Positions 1 to 5,967 are shown, counted from the first letter of the stretch. The stretch: DNA of 14,835 nt from an uncultured Verrucomicrobiae bacterium (GCA_937957985.1 CALGOH010000273.1:1-14835), one strand, 5' to 3'. The notes: generated from the sequence alone by a model not told the origin. Translations and numbers: made by a program.

Positions 1-38
1 CCTGTCGGTCGAAACAGGGCCTCCAACGCAATCCAGCG

Positions 39-422
39 ATGAACACTCCCGAGGAATCATGTGACGCATGTGGAAGCGCCCCGAAGCTCATCTTCTCCTG
101 TTCCGGTGCCGCGGATGTGGGTCTGCTCGCCGACCAGGCAGCGCGCAAGCTCACCCGTGACGGGATTGGCAGGATGTTCTGCCTGGCGGGAATCGGCGGT
201 CGGGTGCCGGGGATCCTGGCAATCACCCGCTCAGCCAAGAAGATCTTGGCCATCGATGGATGCCCTAGTGCCTGCGTGAAGCATTGCCTGGAAGAGGCGG
301 GCTTCGACGATTTCGAGCACTTGCAGTTGGCCGACCTGGGGCTGTGCAAGGGGGAGAGCCCGATGAGCGAGGAAAGGCTGGCCGGCGTCTGCTCGAATGC
401 CGCGACCCTGCTCGCGTCCTGA
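39..422 (+). CDS. DGC-domain putative zinc-binding protein
   Basis: This is a 127-residue cytosolic protein of the DGC (putative zinc-binding) family, named for a conserved Asp-Gly-Cys. The motif is visible as DGCPSACVKHCLEEAGF from residue 73, giving cysteines 75, 79 and 83. Further cysteines are at 8, 11, 21, 48, 103 and 118. The N-terminal stretch KLIFSCSGAADVGLLADQAARKL (from residue 16) is the usual family start, with Cys21 in the first loop. No catalytic activity is established for the family. Members are often found next to ars, mercury or thioredoxin-type redox genes, which fits the ArsR gene 44 bases downstream. I infer a role in metal or metalloid handling. Only 38 bases precede the ATG, so its promoter cannot be judged. 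The family call is firm; the function is not. Confidence 0.85.
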   Translation: MNTPEESCDACGSAPKLIFSCSGAADVGLLADQAARKLTRDGIGRMFCLAGIGGRVPGILAITRSAKKILAIDGCPSACVKHCLEEAGFDDFEHLQLADLGLCKGESPMSEERLAGVCSNAATLLAS

Positions 423-466
423 CCACCGAGAGGGCAAACACCGGAACCACCCCCTTCATTTTCCGC

Positions 467-802
467 ATGAAATCGAAGTCATCTCCCGCCCGGCAGACAC
501 TCATCCGCCAGGCCGAAGTGTTCAAGGCCCTCGGTCACGTCGGTCGCATGGCCATCGTCCACGCGCTGCGGGAGGGCCCGGTGTGTGCCTGTGAACTGGC
601 GGAGGCCGCCGGTTGTTCTCCCTCCACCACCTCGCGCCACCTATCGGTCCTGCGACAGGCAGGTGTCATCGAGGACGAGCGACGCGGTCAGCAGATCTTC
701 TACCACCTCGCCTGCCCCTGCGTGCTCGATTTCGCGGCGTGCATCAACAGGGTCGATGCCGGGGCGGAGCACGTCACCCTGTGCGAGGCCTGCGCATCCT
801 GA
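467..802 (+). CDS. arsR: ArsR/SmtB-family metalloregulator
   Basis: This is a 111-residue winged-helix repressor of the ArsR/SmtB family. The frame is open further upstream, but the ATG at 467 gives the normal family length and begins just before the first helix (QAEVFKALGHVGRMAIVHAL). The DNA-recognition helix is SPSTTSRHLSVLRQAGVIED (residues 51-70), followed by the wing ERRGQQIFYHL. The metal-binding helix has GPVCACELAEAAGC (Cys40, Cys42, Cys50), which matches the ELCVCDL-type As(III) site of classical ArsR. There are also CPC (83, 85), Cys92 and CEAC (106, 109), so the protein has eight cysteines in all. It probably represses this operon and releases DNA when it binds a thiophilic metal(loid). 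There is no obvious Shine-Dalgarno site before the ATG. The exact inducer, As(III), Sb(III) or a trivalent organoarsenical, cannot be read from sequence. Confidence 0.9.
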   Translation: MKSKSSPARQTLIRQAEVFKALGHVGRMAIVHALREGPVCACELAEAAGCSPSTTSRHLSVLRQAGVIEDERRGQQIFYHLACPCVLDFAACINRVDAGAEHVTLCEACAS

Positions 803-850
803 AACCCGCGACGCCTTTCCCATCCGCTGCGTCGTGCTCCTTTCTTCGCC

Positions 851-862
851 ATTTCGCCAAAT
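851..862. promoter_or_regulatory. small AT-rich palindrome, possible ArsR operator
   Basis: ATTTCGCCAAAT is an inverted repeat (ATTT, 4-base spacer, AAAT) in the 115-base gap between arsR and the permease gene. It is AT-rich against a GC-rich background, and ArsR operators are usually imperfect AT-rich palindromes. It is shorter than a typical 12-2-12 site, so this is a weak candidate only. Confidence 0.2.
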
Positions 863-874
863 AACAACACACCT

Positions 875-900
875 GATCGGCGGGGGCCTGCCCCGCGATC
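875..900 (+). promoter_or_regulatory. RNA hairpin before the permease start codon
   Basis: The transcript can fold GATC plus GCGGGG (with one bulged G) against CCCCGC plus GATC around a 5-base loop, giving a 10-bp, mostly G:C stem. It ends 17 bases before the permease ATG, just upstream of the Shine-Dalgarno GAAGGA at 909-914, and no T-run follows. It could separate arsR from the permease by RNA processing, stabilise the distal message, or tune translation. The fold is seen in the sequence; the role is inferred. Confidence 0.4.
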
Positions 901-917
901 CCACCCGCGAAGGACTC

Positions 918-2216
918 ATGAAGGACCTCAAGAAGTTCGCCCTACTGGCTGGTGTCTTCCTCTTTGCCTACTACCTCCCCTTCGACCACCCGAAGGTGTC
1001 GAACGCGATCCTCGAGGCGTTCCGCCTGCTGCAGTGGTACGCCCTGCATCACACCCTGGCCTGCGTGGTGCCGGCCATGTTCATTGCCGGGGCGATCTCG
1101 ACCTTCCTGTCCAAGGAGGCGGTGATCAAATATCTCGGGCCCGGCTCCAGGCCGGTGTTGGCCTACTCGGTCGCCTCGGTGGCGGGCATGGCTCTGGCGG
1201 TCTGCTCGTGCAGCGTGCTGCCGATGTTCGCGGGGATCTACACGATGGGCGCGGGACTAGGTCCGGCAAGCGCGTTCCTCTATGCCGGTCCGGCGATCAA
1301 CGTGCTGGCGGTGTTCCTGTCCGCCCGCGTGCTCGGTCTCGACATCGGCGTGGCACGGACCCTCGGGGCGATCGTGTTCGCGGTCGTGATCGGGCTGTCG
1401 ATGCGGCTGATCTTCCGCCGCGGCGAGAAGCGCCGCAACGACGTGCGGATCCAGACCGCTGACACCAGCAGCGTCCGCCCGCTCTGGAAGACGGCCCTGT
1501 TTTTCCTCGGCATGATCCTCTTCCTGGTTTTCTCCGACTGGTACAATACCAACGAGGCGACCGTGGTCATGAACGACGGCATCCGGATCGAGGCCAACAT
1601 CCGCTACGACCGGCGTGACACGGTCGACATCCAGGAGTTCGACGCCGACGGTCGCCTCGGCTCGGAGATCCGGCGTCTCGACAAAGGGGACATTGCCGAA
1701 GTCCGGAGCAAACCGGGCTTCGTGATGACCGTCCACGGCATGAAGTGGCAACTGGCAGGCGCCATGGGCGTGCTCGTGCTGCTGATGGCCTGGCGGTGGT
1801 TCTCGCGGGACGAGCTCAAGGCGTGGATGAGTTCCACCTGGGAATACACGATGTTGATCGTTCCCCTGTTGTTTGCAGGGGTCTTCGTCACCGGCTTCGT
1901 CGGCGGGCTGATCCCCGAGCAGGCGGTCGCCGGGGTGGTCGGCGGCAACTCGCTGCTCGCGAACTTCATCGCCTCGTTCGTCGGGATGAACTGGTACTTC
2001 GCGACCCTGACCGAGATTCCGATCGTGGAGATGCTGACCCGGCTGGGCATGGGCAAGGGTCCGGCCCTGTCCCTGCTGCTCTCCGGTCCCGCCCTGTCGC
2101 TGCCCAGCATCCTGGTCATCTACAAGGTGATCGGTGCCCGCAAGACGCTCGTCTTTTGCACCCTGACGGTCGTGGCCTCCACCCTGGTGGGCTACGTCTT
2201 CGGGATGTTCGCCTGA
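918..2216 (+). CDS. ArsP/DUF318-type permease with inserted soluble domain
   Basis: This is a 432-residue polytopic membrane protein of the permease (DUF318/ArsP_1) family; ArsP members export trivalent organoarsenicals. Two membrane halves are visible. The first (about 8-165) carries AVCSCSVLPMFAGIYTMG with Cys96 and Cys98, then GLGPASAFLYAGPAINVLAV. The second (about 278-432) carries VGGNSLLANF, YFATLTEIPIVEML and GKGPALSLLLSGPALSLPS. Between them, after a helix at about 190-207, lies a polar segment (about 208-275) rich in Asp, Arg and beta-like stretches, probably a soluble domain outside the membrane. The ATG at 918 is chosen because it follows GAAGGA and begins at the first membrane helix; the open frame upstream overlaps arsR and is not protein-like. 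The paired cysteines suit a soft metal(loid) or thiol-linked substrate. The true substrate is unproven. Confidence 0.88.
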   Translation: MKDLKKFALLAGVFLFAYYLPFDHPKVSNAILEAFRLLQWYALHHTLACVVPAMFIAGAISTFLSKEAVIKYLGPGSRPVLAYSVASVAGMALAVCSCSVLPMFAGIYTMGAGLGPASAFLYAGPAINVLAVFLSARVLGLDIGVARTLGAIVFAVVIGLSMRLIFRRGEKRRNDVRIQTADTSSVRPLWKTALFFLGMILFLVFSDWYNTNEATVVMNDGIRIEANIRYDRRDTVDIQEFDADGRLGSEIRRLDKGDIAEVRSKPGFVMTVHGMKWQLAGAMGVLVLLMAWRWFSRDELKAWMSSTWEYTMLIVPLLFAGVFVTGFVGGLIPEQAVAGVVGGNSLLANFIASFVGMNWYFATLTEIPIVEMLTRLGMGKGPALSLLLSGPALSLPSILVIYKVIGARKTLVFCTLTVVASTLVGYVFGMFA

Positions 2217-2237
2217 TTCTCCACACCACAACCAACC

Positions 2238-2483
2238 ATGAAGAAACTCCACGTTCTCGGAACCGGTTGCGCCAAGTGCAACCAACTGATGGAAGTCACC
2301 ACCAAGGCCAGCGAGGAACTGGCGCTCGACTGCGAGATCGAGAAGGTCACCGACTTGCTGCGCTTCGCCGATTTCGGTGTGATGGTCACCCCTGCACTCG
2401 TCATCGATGGCAAGGTCAAGGTCAGCGGCCGCGTGCCGCCGATCGAGGAAATGAAAAGGCTGCTTGGAGAGGAGGGGTCATGA
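2238..2483 (+). CDS. mini-thioredoxin (redox-active disulfide protein 2 type), possible ArsE-like partner
   Basis: This is an 81-residue single-domain thioredoxin-fold protein. It starts directly with the first beta strand (MKKLHVLGTG) and has no signal peptide, so it should be cytosolic. The redox motif is GCAKC (Cys11, Cys14), the cis-proline loop is TPALVIDG (Pro52), and the last strand/helix is VKVSGRVPPIEEMKRLL. Length and motifs match the small thioredoxins often encoded next to DUF318-type permeases. It lies 21 bases after the permease, and its stop overlaps the start of the next gene (ATGA), which implies translational coupling. It probably passes electrons or thiols to the ArsF-like or permease partner. 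Its position directly before ArsF-like and ArsG-like genes suggests it is the ArsE equivalent, but that name rests on synteny only. Confidence 0.88.
   Translation: MKKLHVLGTGCAKCNQLMEVTTKASEELALDCEIEKVTDLLRFADFGVMVTPALVIDGKVKVSGRVPPIEEMKRLLGEEGS
2470..2475 (+). promoter_or_regulatory. strong Shine-Dalgarno site for the ArsF-like gene
   Basis: AGGAGG lies four bases before the ATG at 2480, inside the end of the mini-thioredoxin gene. It fixes the start of the ArsF-like gene. It also shows that this organism uses Shine-Dalgarno initiation inside operons, unlike the probable leaderless first genes elsewhere in the window. Confidence 0.7.
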
Positions 2484-2935
2484 AGGGCAAGCTCGTGATC
2501 CGCATCGTACTGCTCGCGCTGGTGGCCGCCGGCATCGGACGCTGGGCTTGGCAGGAATTCGGCGGGGATGAAGTGTCCGCCACCGCCGTCAGCCGTCCCG
2601 ACGGCGTGAGCGTGCTCGCCCTGCACGGCGAAAAGCGCTGCCGTACCTGTATCCGCATCAGCGAGCTGGCCCGTGAAGAGATCGAACGGGCCTTCGCCGC
2701 CGAACTCGCCGATGGCCGCCTGCACTGGGAAAGCCTCAACTACGAACAGCCGGAACACCGCGACCTGGCGCAGCGCTACGAACTGGTGAGTGCCACCATC
2801 GTGCTGAGCCGCTGGAAAGATGGCGGGGAGACCGACTGGAAGAAGCTCGACGAAGTCTGGGACCTCGTGGGTGACGAGGCGGAATACCGCAAGTTCATCG
2901 ACGAGAGTGTGGCCGCGATGCTCGAAACGCAGTGA
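2480..2935 (+). CDS. ArsF-family nitroreductase-subunit-like protein (membrane-anchored CxxC protein)
   Basis: This is a 151-residue protein with one N-terminal membrane helix (about 6-22, IRIVLLALVAAGIGRW) and a small thioredoxin-like domain facing outward. The domain carries HGEKRCRTC (Cys54, Cys57), followed by a helix with ELAREEIERAF, and conserved-looking NYEQPEH and YELVSATIVLS. These features match the ArsF family, described as a subunit of a nitrophenyl-compound reductase acting on nitroaromatic arsenicals in the arsEFG system. The start is set by AGGAGG at 2470 and overlaps the previous stop. The end overlaps the ArsG-like start (GTGA at 2932-2935). The chain of overlaps argues that the three proteins are made together. 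The family call comes from recalled motif and synteny; the reaction in this host is inferred. Confidence 0.75.
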   Translation: MKGKLVIRIVLLALVAAGIGRWAWQEFGGDEVSATAVSRPDGVSVLALHGEKRCRTCIRISELAREEIERAFAAELADGRLHWESLNYEQPEHRDLAQRYELVSATIVLSRWKDGGETDWKKLDEVWDLVGDEAEYRKFIDESVAAMLETQ

Positions 2936-3621
2936 CTGCCGATGGTTCCATGCTGCTGCTGGCCGGCGTGGCCCTGTGGCTGGGCCTGCTCACGGCTGTG
3001 AGCCCGTGCCCGCTGGCGACCAATGTCGCGGCGATCAGCTACATGGCGCGCGACAGCCGTTCGGCGGCGCGCACGCTGGCGGCCGGGGTGCTGTATTCGC
3101 TCGGGCGGATGGCCGCCTACACCCTGGTCGGTGCGGTCATCGCCGGCGGGTTGCTCTCCGCGCCGGCGGTCGCCGGATTTCTCCAGCGCCACCTCGGCCA
3201 ACTGATGGGACCCCTGCTCATCCTCACCGGCATGATCCTGCTCGGGCTGATCCCCGGGCTGCCGGGCATCGGCATGCGCGACGGACCGCTGACCCGCCGC
3301 CTCGCCCACGCCGGTCCGGCCGGTGCGGTGCTGCTCGGGTTTCTCTTCGCCCTCGCCTTCTGCCCGGTGTCGGCGGCCTTGTTTTTCGGCAGCCTGCTGC
3401 CGCTGGCGGTGAAGCATGAATCGATCTGGCTGCTGCCCGGCGTTTTCGGCCTCGGCTCGGCCGCACCGGTGGTCGTCTTCGTCGTGCTGCTCGCCTTCGC
3501 GCGCCAGGCTGCGGGGAAAAGCCTCGATCGCCTGAAGTCCGCCGACCGCTGGCTGCTGCCGCTTAGTGTTTGGTTGCTGGTGGGCGTCGGCGTGTGGATG
3601 ACCGTGGCTCAGTGGTTCTAG
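2932..3621 (+). CDS. ArsG-family DsbD/CcdA-fold transporter
   Basis: This is a 229-residue membrane protein with about six helices and the DsbD/CcdA fold. The two hallmark helix-embedded motifs are AVSPCPLATNVAAISYMAR (Cys26 in helix 1) and ALAFCPVSAALFFGSLLPL (Cys144 in helix 4). These are the paired cysteines that shuttle electrons in CcdA and DsbD. ArsG members of this superfamily are described as efflux permeases for aromatic aminobenzyl arsenicals, and the preceding ArsF-like gene supports that branch. The start is taken as GTG 2932, overlapping the previous stop; ATG 2950 in the same frame is the alternative and would remove only six residues. A thiol-electron carrier feeding the ArsF-like CxxC domain is an equally reasonable biochemical reading. 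It ends the operon, with a convergent neighbour 69 bases away. Confidence 0.8.
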   Translation: MTADGSMLLLAGVALWLGLLTAVSPCPLATNVAAISYMARDSRSAARTLAAGVLYSLGRMAAYTLVGAVIAGGLLSAPAVAGFLQRHLGQLMGPLLILTGMILLGLIPGLPGIGMRDGPLTRRLAHAGPAGAVLLGFLFALAFCPVSAALFFGSLLPLAVKHESIWLLPGVFGLGSAAPVVVFVVLLAFARQAAGKSLDRLKSADRWLLPLSVWLLVGVGVWMTVAQWF

Positions 3622-3630
3622 CCTGCATTT

Positions 3631-3649
3631 CCCGCGAGAGGAACGCGGG
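3631..3649. terminator. hairpin between convergent genes, possible bidirectional terminator
   Basis: CCCGCG and CGCGGG pair perfectly around a 7-base loop, nine bases after the ArsG-like stop and 42 bases past the stop of the minus-strand neighbour. There is no T-run on either strand, so intrinsic termination is doubtful. Position between convergent genes is the main support. Confidence 0.3.
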
Positions 3650-3690
3650 TCAGGCGCATCGACAGGAATCTCGATTTCCCGACAGGGGTG

Positions 3691-4395
3691 TCAGACAGTG
3701 TCCGACCTCCTGTGCCTGGCCACCGGGAGCGTGAGCAGGGCGAAGAGGACGAGGGCGATCGCCTCGAGCCAGAGGATGTAGACCGGGTGGGGGCCGAGGT
3801 GATCGAGGAGACTCGGATTGGCGGGTTTGCGGGAGAGGAAGCCGAAGTTGGTTCCGAGCGCGGCGTTGGCGGCGAGGGCGACGACGAGATAGGCATTGAG
3901 CCAGGCGAAGGCCTTGAGCGGGCTTCTCCACCACGGGCGCTCGGCCCGCCAGCCGAGCACGACGGGCAGGTAGATCGCCGTGGCGATCACGGCGAAGTGA
4001 TGGGAGAAGAAGGAGAGGAAGGCCGGGTGGGGCCACCCGATGTCGAGTGCGGGTGTGGCGACGCCCTGGATCGTGCCGGCGAGGCCCCAGAAGTAGGTCA
4101 GCAGGCAGAGCGTGCGGTTCTTGGTGATGAGGGCGAAGCCGGCGAGGAAGGCGGCGAGGTCGCAGAGGTGGAGCGGGACGACGTTGTCGATGTCCGACGC
4201 GCGCCGGACGTGGGACCATGCCCAGGAGGTGAAGACCGTCGCGGTGAGGCAGATGAAGGCGAGGACCGCGCGGGTGGCGAGTTCGGTGCGGCCTCCGCGG
4301 CGTCCGAGGGCGAGGCAGGCGGCGATGAAGGCCATGCCGACGGCCAGCGTGATCCCGTGCTGGGCGGTGAAGGGCGCGAAGGACGGGTCGGGCAT
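3691..4395 (-). CDS. TIGR02206/YwaF-like integral membrane protein
   Basis: This is a 234-residue integral membrane protein with about seven hydrophobic segments, related to the YwaF/TIGR02206 family (TMEM164-like fold). Visible features are the N-terminal FTAQHGITLAVGMAF, the polar cluster VVPLHLCDLAAFLAGFALI with His and Asp in a membrane segment, LTYFWGLAGTIQGVATP, and HPAFLSFFSHHFAVIATAIY. Conserved His residues inside helices are typical of the family, whose activity in bacteria is unknown. The ATG at 4395 is preferred. The open frame continues upstream to 4533, but that part encodes an unconvincing peptide from the heptamer repeat and inverted repeat, and a candidate promoter lies at 4404-4432. 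It is divergent from rlmB and convergent with the ars-like operon, so no partner can be read from context. Confidence 0.8.
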   Translation of the reverse strand: MPDPSFAPFTAQHGITLAVGMAFIAACLALGRRGGRTELATRAVLAFICLTATVFTSWAWSHVRRASDIDNVVPLHLCDLAAFLAGFALITKNRTLCLLTYFWGLAGTIQGVATPALDIGWPHPAFLSFFSHHFAVIATAIYLPVVLGWRAERPWWRSPLKAFAWLNAYLVVALAANAALGTNFGFLSRKPANPSLLDHLGPHPVYILWLEAIALVLFALLTLPVARHRRSDTV

Positions 4396-4403
4396 CGGGC
4401 GCG

Positions 4404-4432
4404 AGGCTGAAGTTCCAAGGGAGAAGTTCCAA
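4404..4432 (-). promoter_or_regulatory. candidate promoter for the YwaF-like gene
   Basis: On the minus strand, TTGGAA and CAGCCT are spaced by 17 bases, and the -10 box ends 8 bases before the ATG at 4395. The layout matches the other candidate promoters in this window, with C for T at the first -10 base. The -35 box is supplied by the heptamer tandem repeat. Confidence 0.35.
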
Positions 4433-4444
4433 GTGCCAAGGTGG
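4410..4444 (+). repeat. tandem heptamer repeat AAGNNNN x5
   Basis: Five consecutive 7-base units each begin with AAG: AAGTTCC, AAGGGAG, AAGTTCC, AAGTGCC, AAGGTGG. Two units are identical and one differs from them by a single base. The array sits in the divergent gap between the YwaF-like gene and rlmB, next to a long inverted repeat. Heptamer arrays of this kind are dispersed in some bacterial genomes; whether this one is dispersed in this host cannot be seen from one window. Confidence 0.7.
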
Positions 4445-4446
4445 GA

Positions 4447-4535
4447 GGGTGGCGCAAAGCGATGCTTCGACCACTGCCAGGCCGGACCCGGCATCACCGT
4501 GTCCATCCCTCGCGGGGCATCGCTTCGCGCCACCC
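4447..4535. repeat. 19-base inverted repeat bounding an 89-base element (MITE/REP-like)
   Basis: Bases 4447-4465 (GGGTGGCGCAAAGCGATGC) and 4517-4535 are inverted copies matching at 18 of 19 positions, separated by 51 bases. The unit has no coding potential that looks real and shows no clear target-site duplication. It lies directly beside the heptamer array and upstream of rlmB. The size and terminal inverted repeats suggest a palindromic dispersed repeat or a small non-autonomous element. Confidence 0.6.
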
Positions 4536-4543
4536 GTTCACGC

Positions 4544-4573
4544 TTGCAGGCCGGGGACGGGCCTCCGCATCCT
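4544..4573 (+). promoter_or_regulatory. candidate promoter for rlmB
   Basis: TTGCAG and CATCCT are spaced by 18 bases, and the -10 box ends six bases before the GTG at 4580. The -10 match is poor, but the geometry is the same as at 7180-7208, which supports GTG 4580 as a leaderless start. Confidence 0.25.
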
Positions 4574-4579
4574 GCCGGG

Positions 4580-5146
4580 GTGAAAGGCAGGCGTCAGGGA
4601 CGTGAAGCGCGCGAGAACCGGCACGTGAAGGCGGAGATCGCGGTGGCTTCGCGTGACGAGGAGGAGCTGATGGCGATCGTGACGGAGGCCGGCGTGCCCT
4701 TCCTGCTGGTGCTCGACTGCGTGCAGGACCCGCACAATCTCGGCGCGATCCTGCGCACGGCCGACGGCGCGGGCGTGCATGCGGTAGTGGCTCCGAAGGA
4801 CAAGCAGGTGGCGATCACCGAGACCGTGCGGCGGGTGTCGGTGGGAGCGGCCGATCACGTGCCCTTCGTGCAGGTGACGAACCTGGCGCGGACGATGGAG
4901 CGCCTGAAGGAGGCGGGTGTGTGGTTTGTCGGCACCTCGGACCGGGCGGAGAAGTCGCTCTACGAGCTGGATTTGAAGGGACCGCTGGCACTCGTCCTCG
5001 GGGCCGAGGAGAAGGGAATGCGCCGCCTGACCGAGGAGAACTGCGATTTCCTCGCGAAGATCCCGATGGCGGGAACGGTGGAGTGCCTCAACGTGTCGGT
5101 CTCCGCCGGTGTTTGTCTCTACGAGGCGGTGCGCCAGCGTTCATGA
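4580..5146 (+). CDS. rlmB: short RlmB-type 23S rRNA (guanosine-2'-O)-methyltransferase
   Basis: This SpoU/TrmH-class SPOUT methyltransferase uses S-adenosylmethionine to methylate a ribose 2'-OH. RlmB acts on G2251 of 23S rRNA. The three SPOUT motifs are clear: DPHNLGAILRTADGAGVHAV (residues 50-69, catalytic-type Arg59), LVLGAEEKGMRRL (138-150), and IPMAGTVECLNVSVSAGVCL (161-180) followed by YEAVRQRS. The match to E. coli RlmB over this domain is strong. At 188 residues it lacks the roughly 70-residue N-terminal substrate-binding domain of the 243-residue E. coli protein and keeps only a basic tail (KGRRQGREARENRH). GTG 4580 is chosen because upstream translation is repeat-derived and not protein-like. 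A GTG at 4625 is the alternative. The stop overlaps the next ATG. The target could differ from G2251, given the missing domain. Confidence 0.85.
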   Translation: MKGRRQGREARENRHVKAEIAVASRDEEELMAIVTEAGVPFLLVLDCVQDPHNLGAILRTADGAGVHAVVAPKDKQVAITETVRRVSVGAADHVPFVQVTNLARTMERLKEAGVWFVGTSDRAEKSLYELDLKGPLALVLGAEEKGMRRLTEENCDFLAKIPMAGTVECLNVSVSAGVCLYEAVRQRS

Positions 5147-5961
5147 AGGAGCCGGTGCGCATCCTGTCCGACCTGCACCTCGGTCACGCGGCTTCGAGGA
5201 TCGAAGAAGTCGGGGGACTGCGTCCGCTGATCGCAGGAGCGGGGACCGTCATTTTCAATGGCGACACCTGGCAGGAGCTGGCGATCGACTACCGCCCGCG
5301 GGCGGAGCGTCTGCTCGCGGACCTGCGGGATCTGTGTCGGGACGAGGGGGTGGAGGCGGTGTTTCTTTCGGGAAATCACGATCCGGGATGGCCGGGCAAG
5401 GGCTGGATCGAACTGGCCGGGGGGCGAATCGTGGTCACCCACGGCGACGCGGTGTTGTGGGCCGGTTCGCCATGGAGTCGCGAGGCGCTTTCGCGCGAGG
5501 CGGAGGTGCGACGCCTGTGGGAGGAGCACCGGGGAGCGGCGGATGATGCCGGCGAGCGTCTGGTGCTGGCACGGGCGGTGGCGCGCGCGCTGCGGGCGGT
5601 GTCGTATCCGAGGGGCCGCTCGCTGGTGCGGCGGGTGGTGGATGCGGTCAATCCGCCGCGCCGGGCCTGGGAAATCCTCAGCGTGTGGCTCCGCCATCCC
5701 GCGGCGACGGCGGATTTCGCGCGCCGCTATTTTCCGGATGCCGGGATCATCGTCGCCGGACATTTCCACTGGCCCGGTGCGTGGCGGAGGGGCGGACGGG
5801 TGGTGGTGAACACCGGCGCCTTCGTCGATCCGCATCCGGCGTGGTGGGCCGAGTGGTCCGACGGCCGGCTGCGCTGCGGCCGGGTGCTCGACGGACCGCC
5901 GTGGCGGATCGGAACGGTGAAGGGCGAGTGGACGGTCAGCCGAGCAGGAGCTGTCCGATGA
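5143..5961 (+). CDS. LpxH-like calcineurin-type metallophosphoesterase
   Basis: This is a 272-residue cytosolic metallophosphoesterase with an intact two-metal site: DLHLGH (Asp10, His12), NGDTW (Asp41), GNHD (Asn78, His79), THGD (His100) and GHFH (His207, His209). The order and spacing resemble the UDP-2,3-diacylglucosamine pyrophosphatase (LpxH/YbbF-like) branch, which cleaves UDP-2,3-diacylglucosamine to lipid X in lipid A synthesis. The helical insert at about 112-185 (rich in Arg and Glu) would be the lid region. No signal peptide is present. ATG 5143 overlaps the rlmB stop (ATGA), so the two are probably translated together although their functions seem unrelated. It converges on metX with a gap of six bases. 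The exact substrate is unproven; a general phosphoesterase role is possible. Confidence 0.8.
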   Translation: MKEPVRILSDLHLGHAASRIEEVGGLRPLIAGAGTVIFNGDTWQELAIDYRPRAERLLADLRDLCRDEGVEAVFLSGNHDPGWPGKGWIELAGGRIVVTHGDAVLWAGSPWSREALSREAEVRRLWEEHRGAADDAGERLVLARAVARALRAVSYPRGRSLVRRVVDAVNPPRRAWEILSVWLRHPAATADFARRYFPDAGIIVAGHFHWPGAWRRGGRVVVNTGAFVDPHPAWWAEWSDGRLRCGRVLDGPPWRIGTVKGEWTVSRAGAVR

Positions 5962-5967
5962 CAAGCC

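Noticed and set aside
1..18. CCTGT/ACAGG inverted repeat at the window start
   Set aside because: A five-base stem with an eight-base loop is expected by chance, and the upstream context is missing.
585..917. Upstream in-frame extension of the permease to position 585
   Set aside because: The extra residues overlap arsR in another frame and are not protein-like; the ATG at 918 has a ribosome-binding site and starts the first membrane helix.
3681..3702. Adjacent palindromes GACAGGGGTGTC and GACAGTGTC
   Set aside because: They are short, overlap the end of the YwaF-like coding sequence, and show no link to a promoter.
4396..4533. N-terminal extension of the YwaF-like protein to 4533
   Set aside because: It is encoded by the repeat region, contains no membrane segment, and a candidate promoter lies inside it.
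4112..4579. Upstream in-frame extension of rlmB to position 4112
   Set aside because: The translation runs antisense through the YwaF-like gene and then through the heptamer and inverted repeats; it does not resemble the RlmB N-terminal domain.
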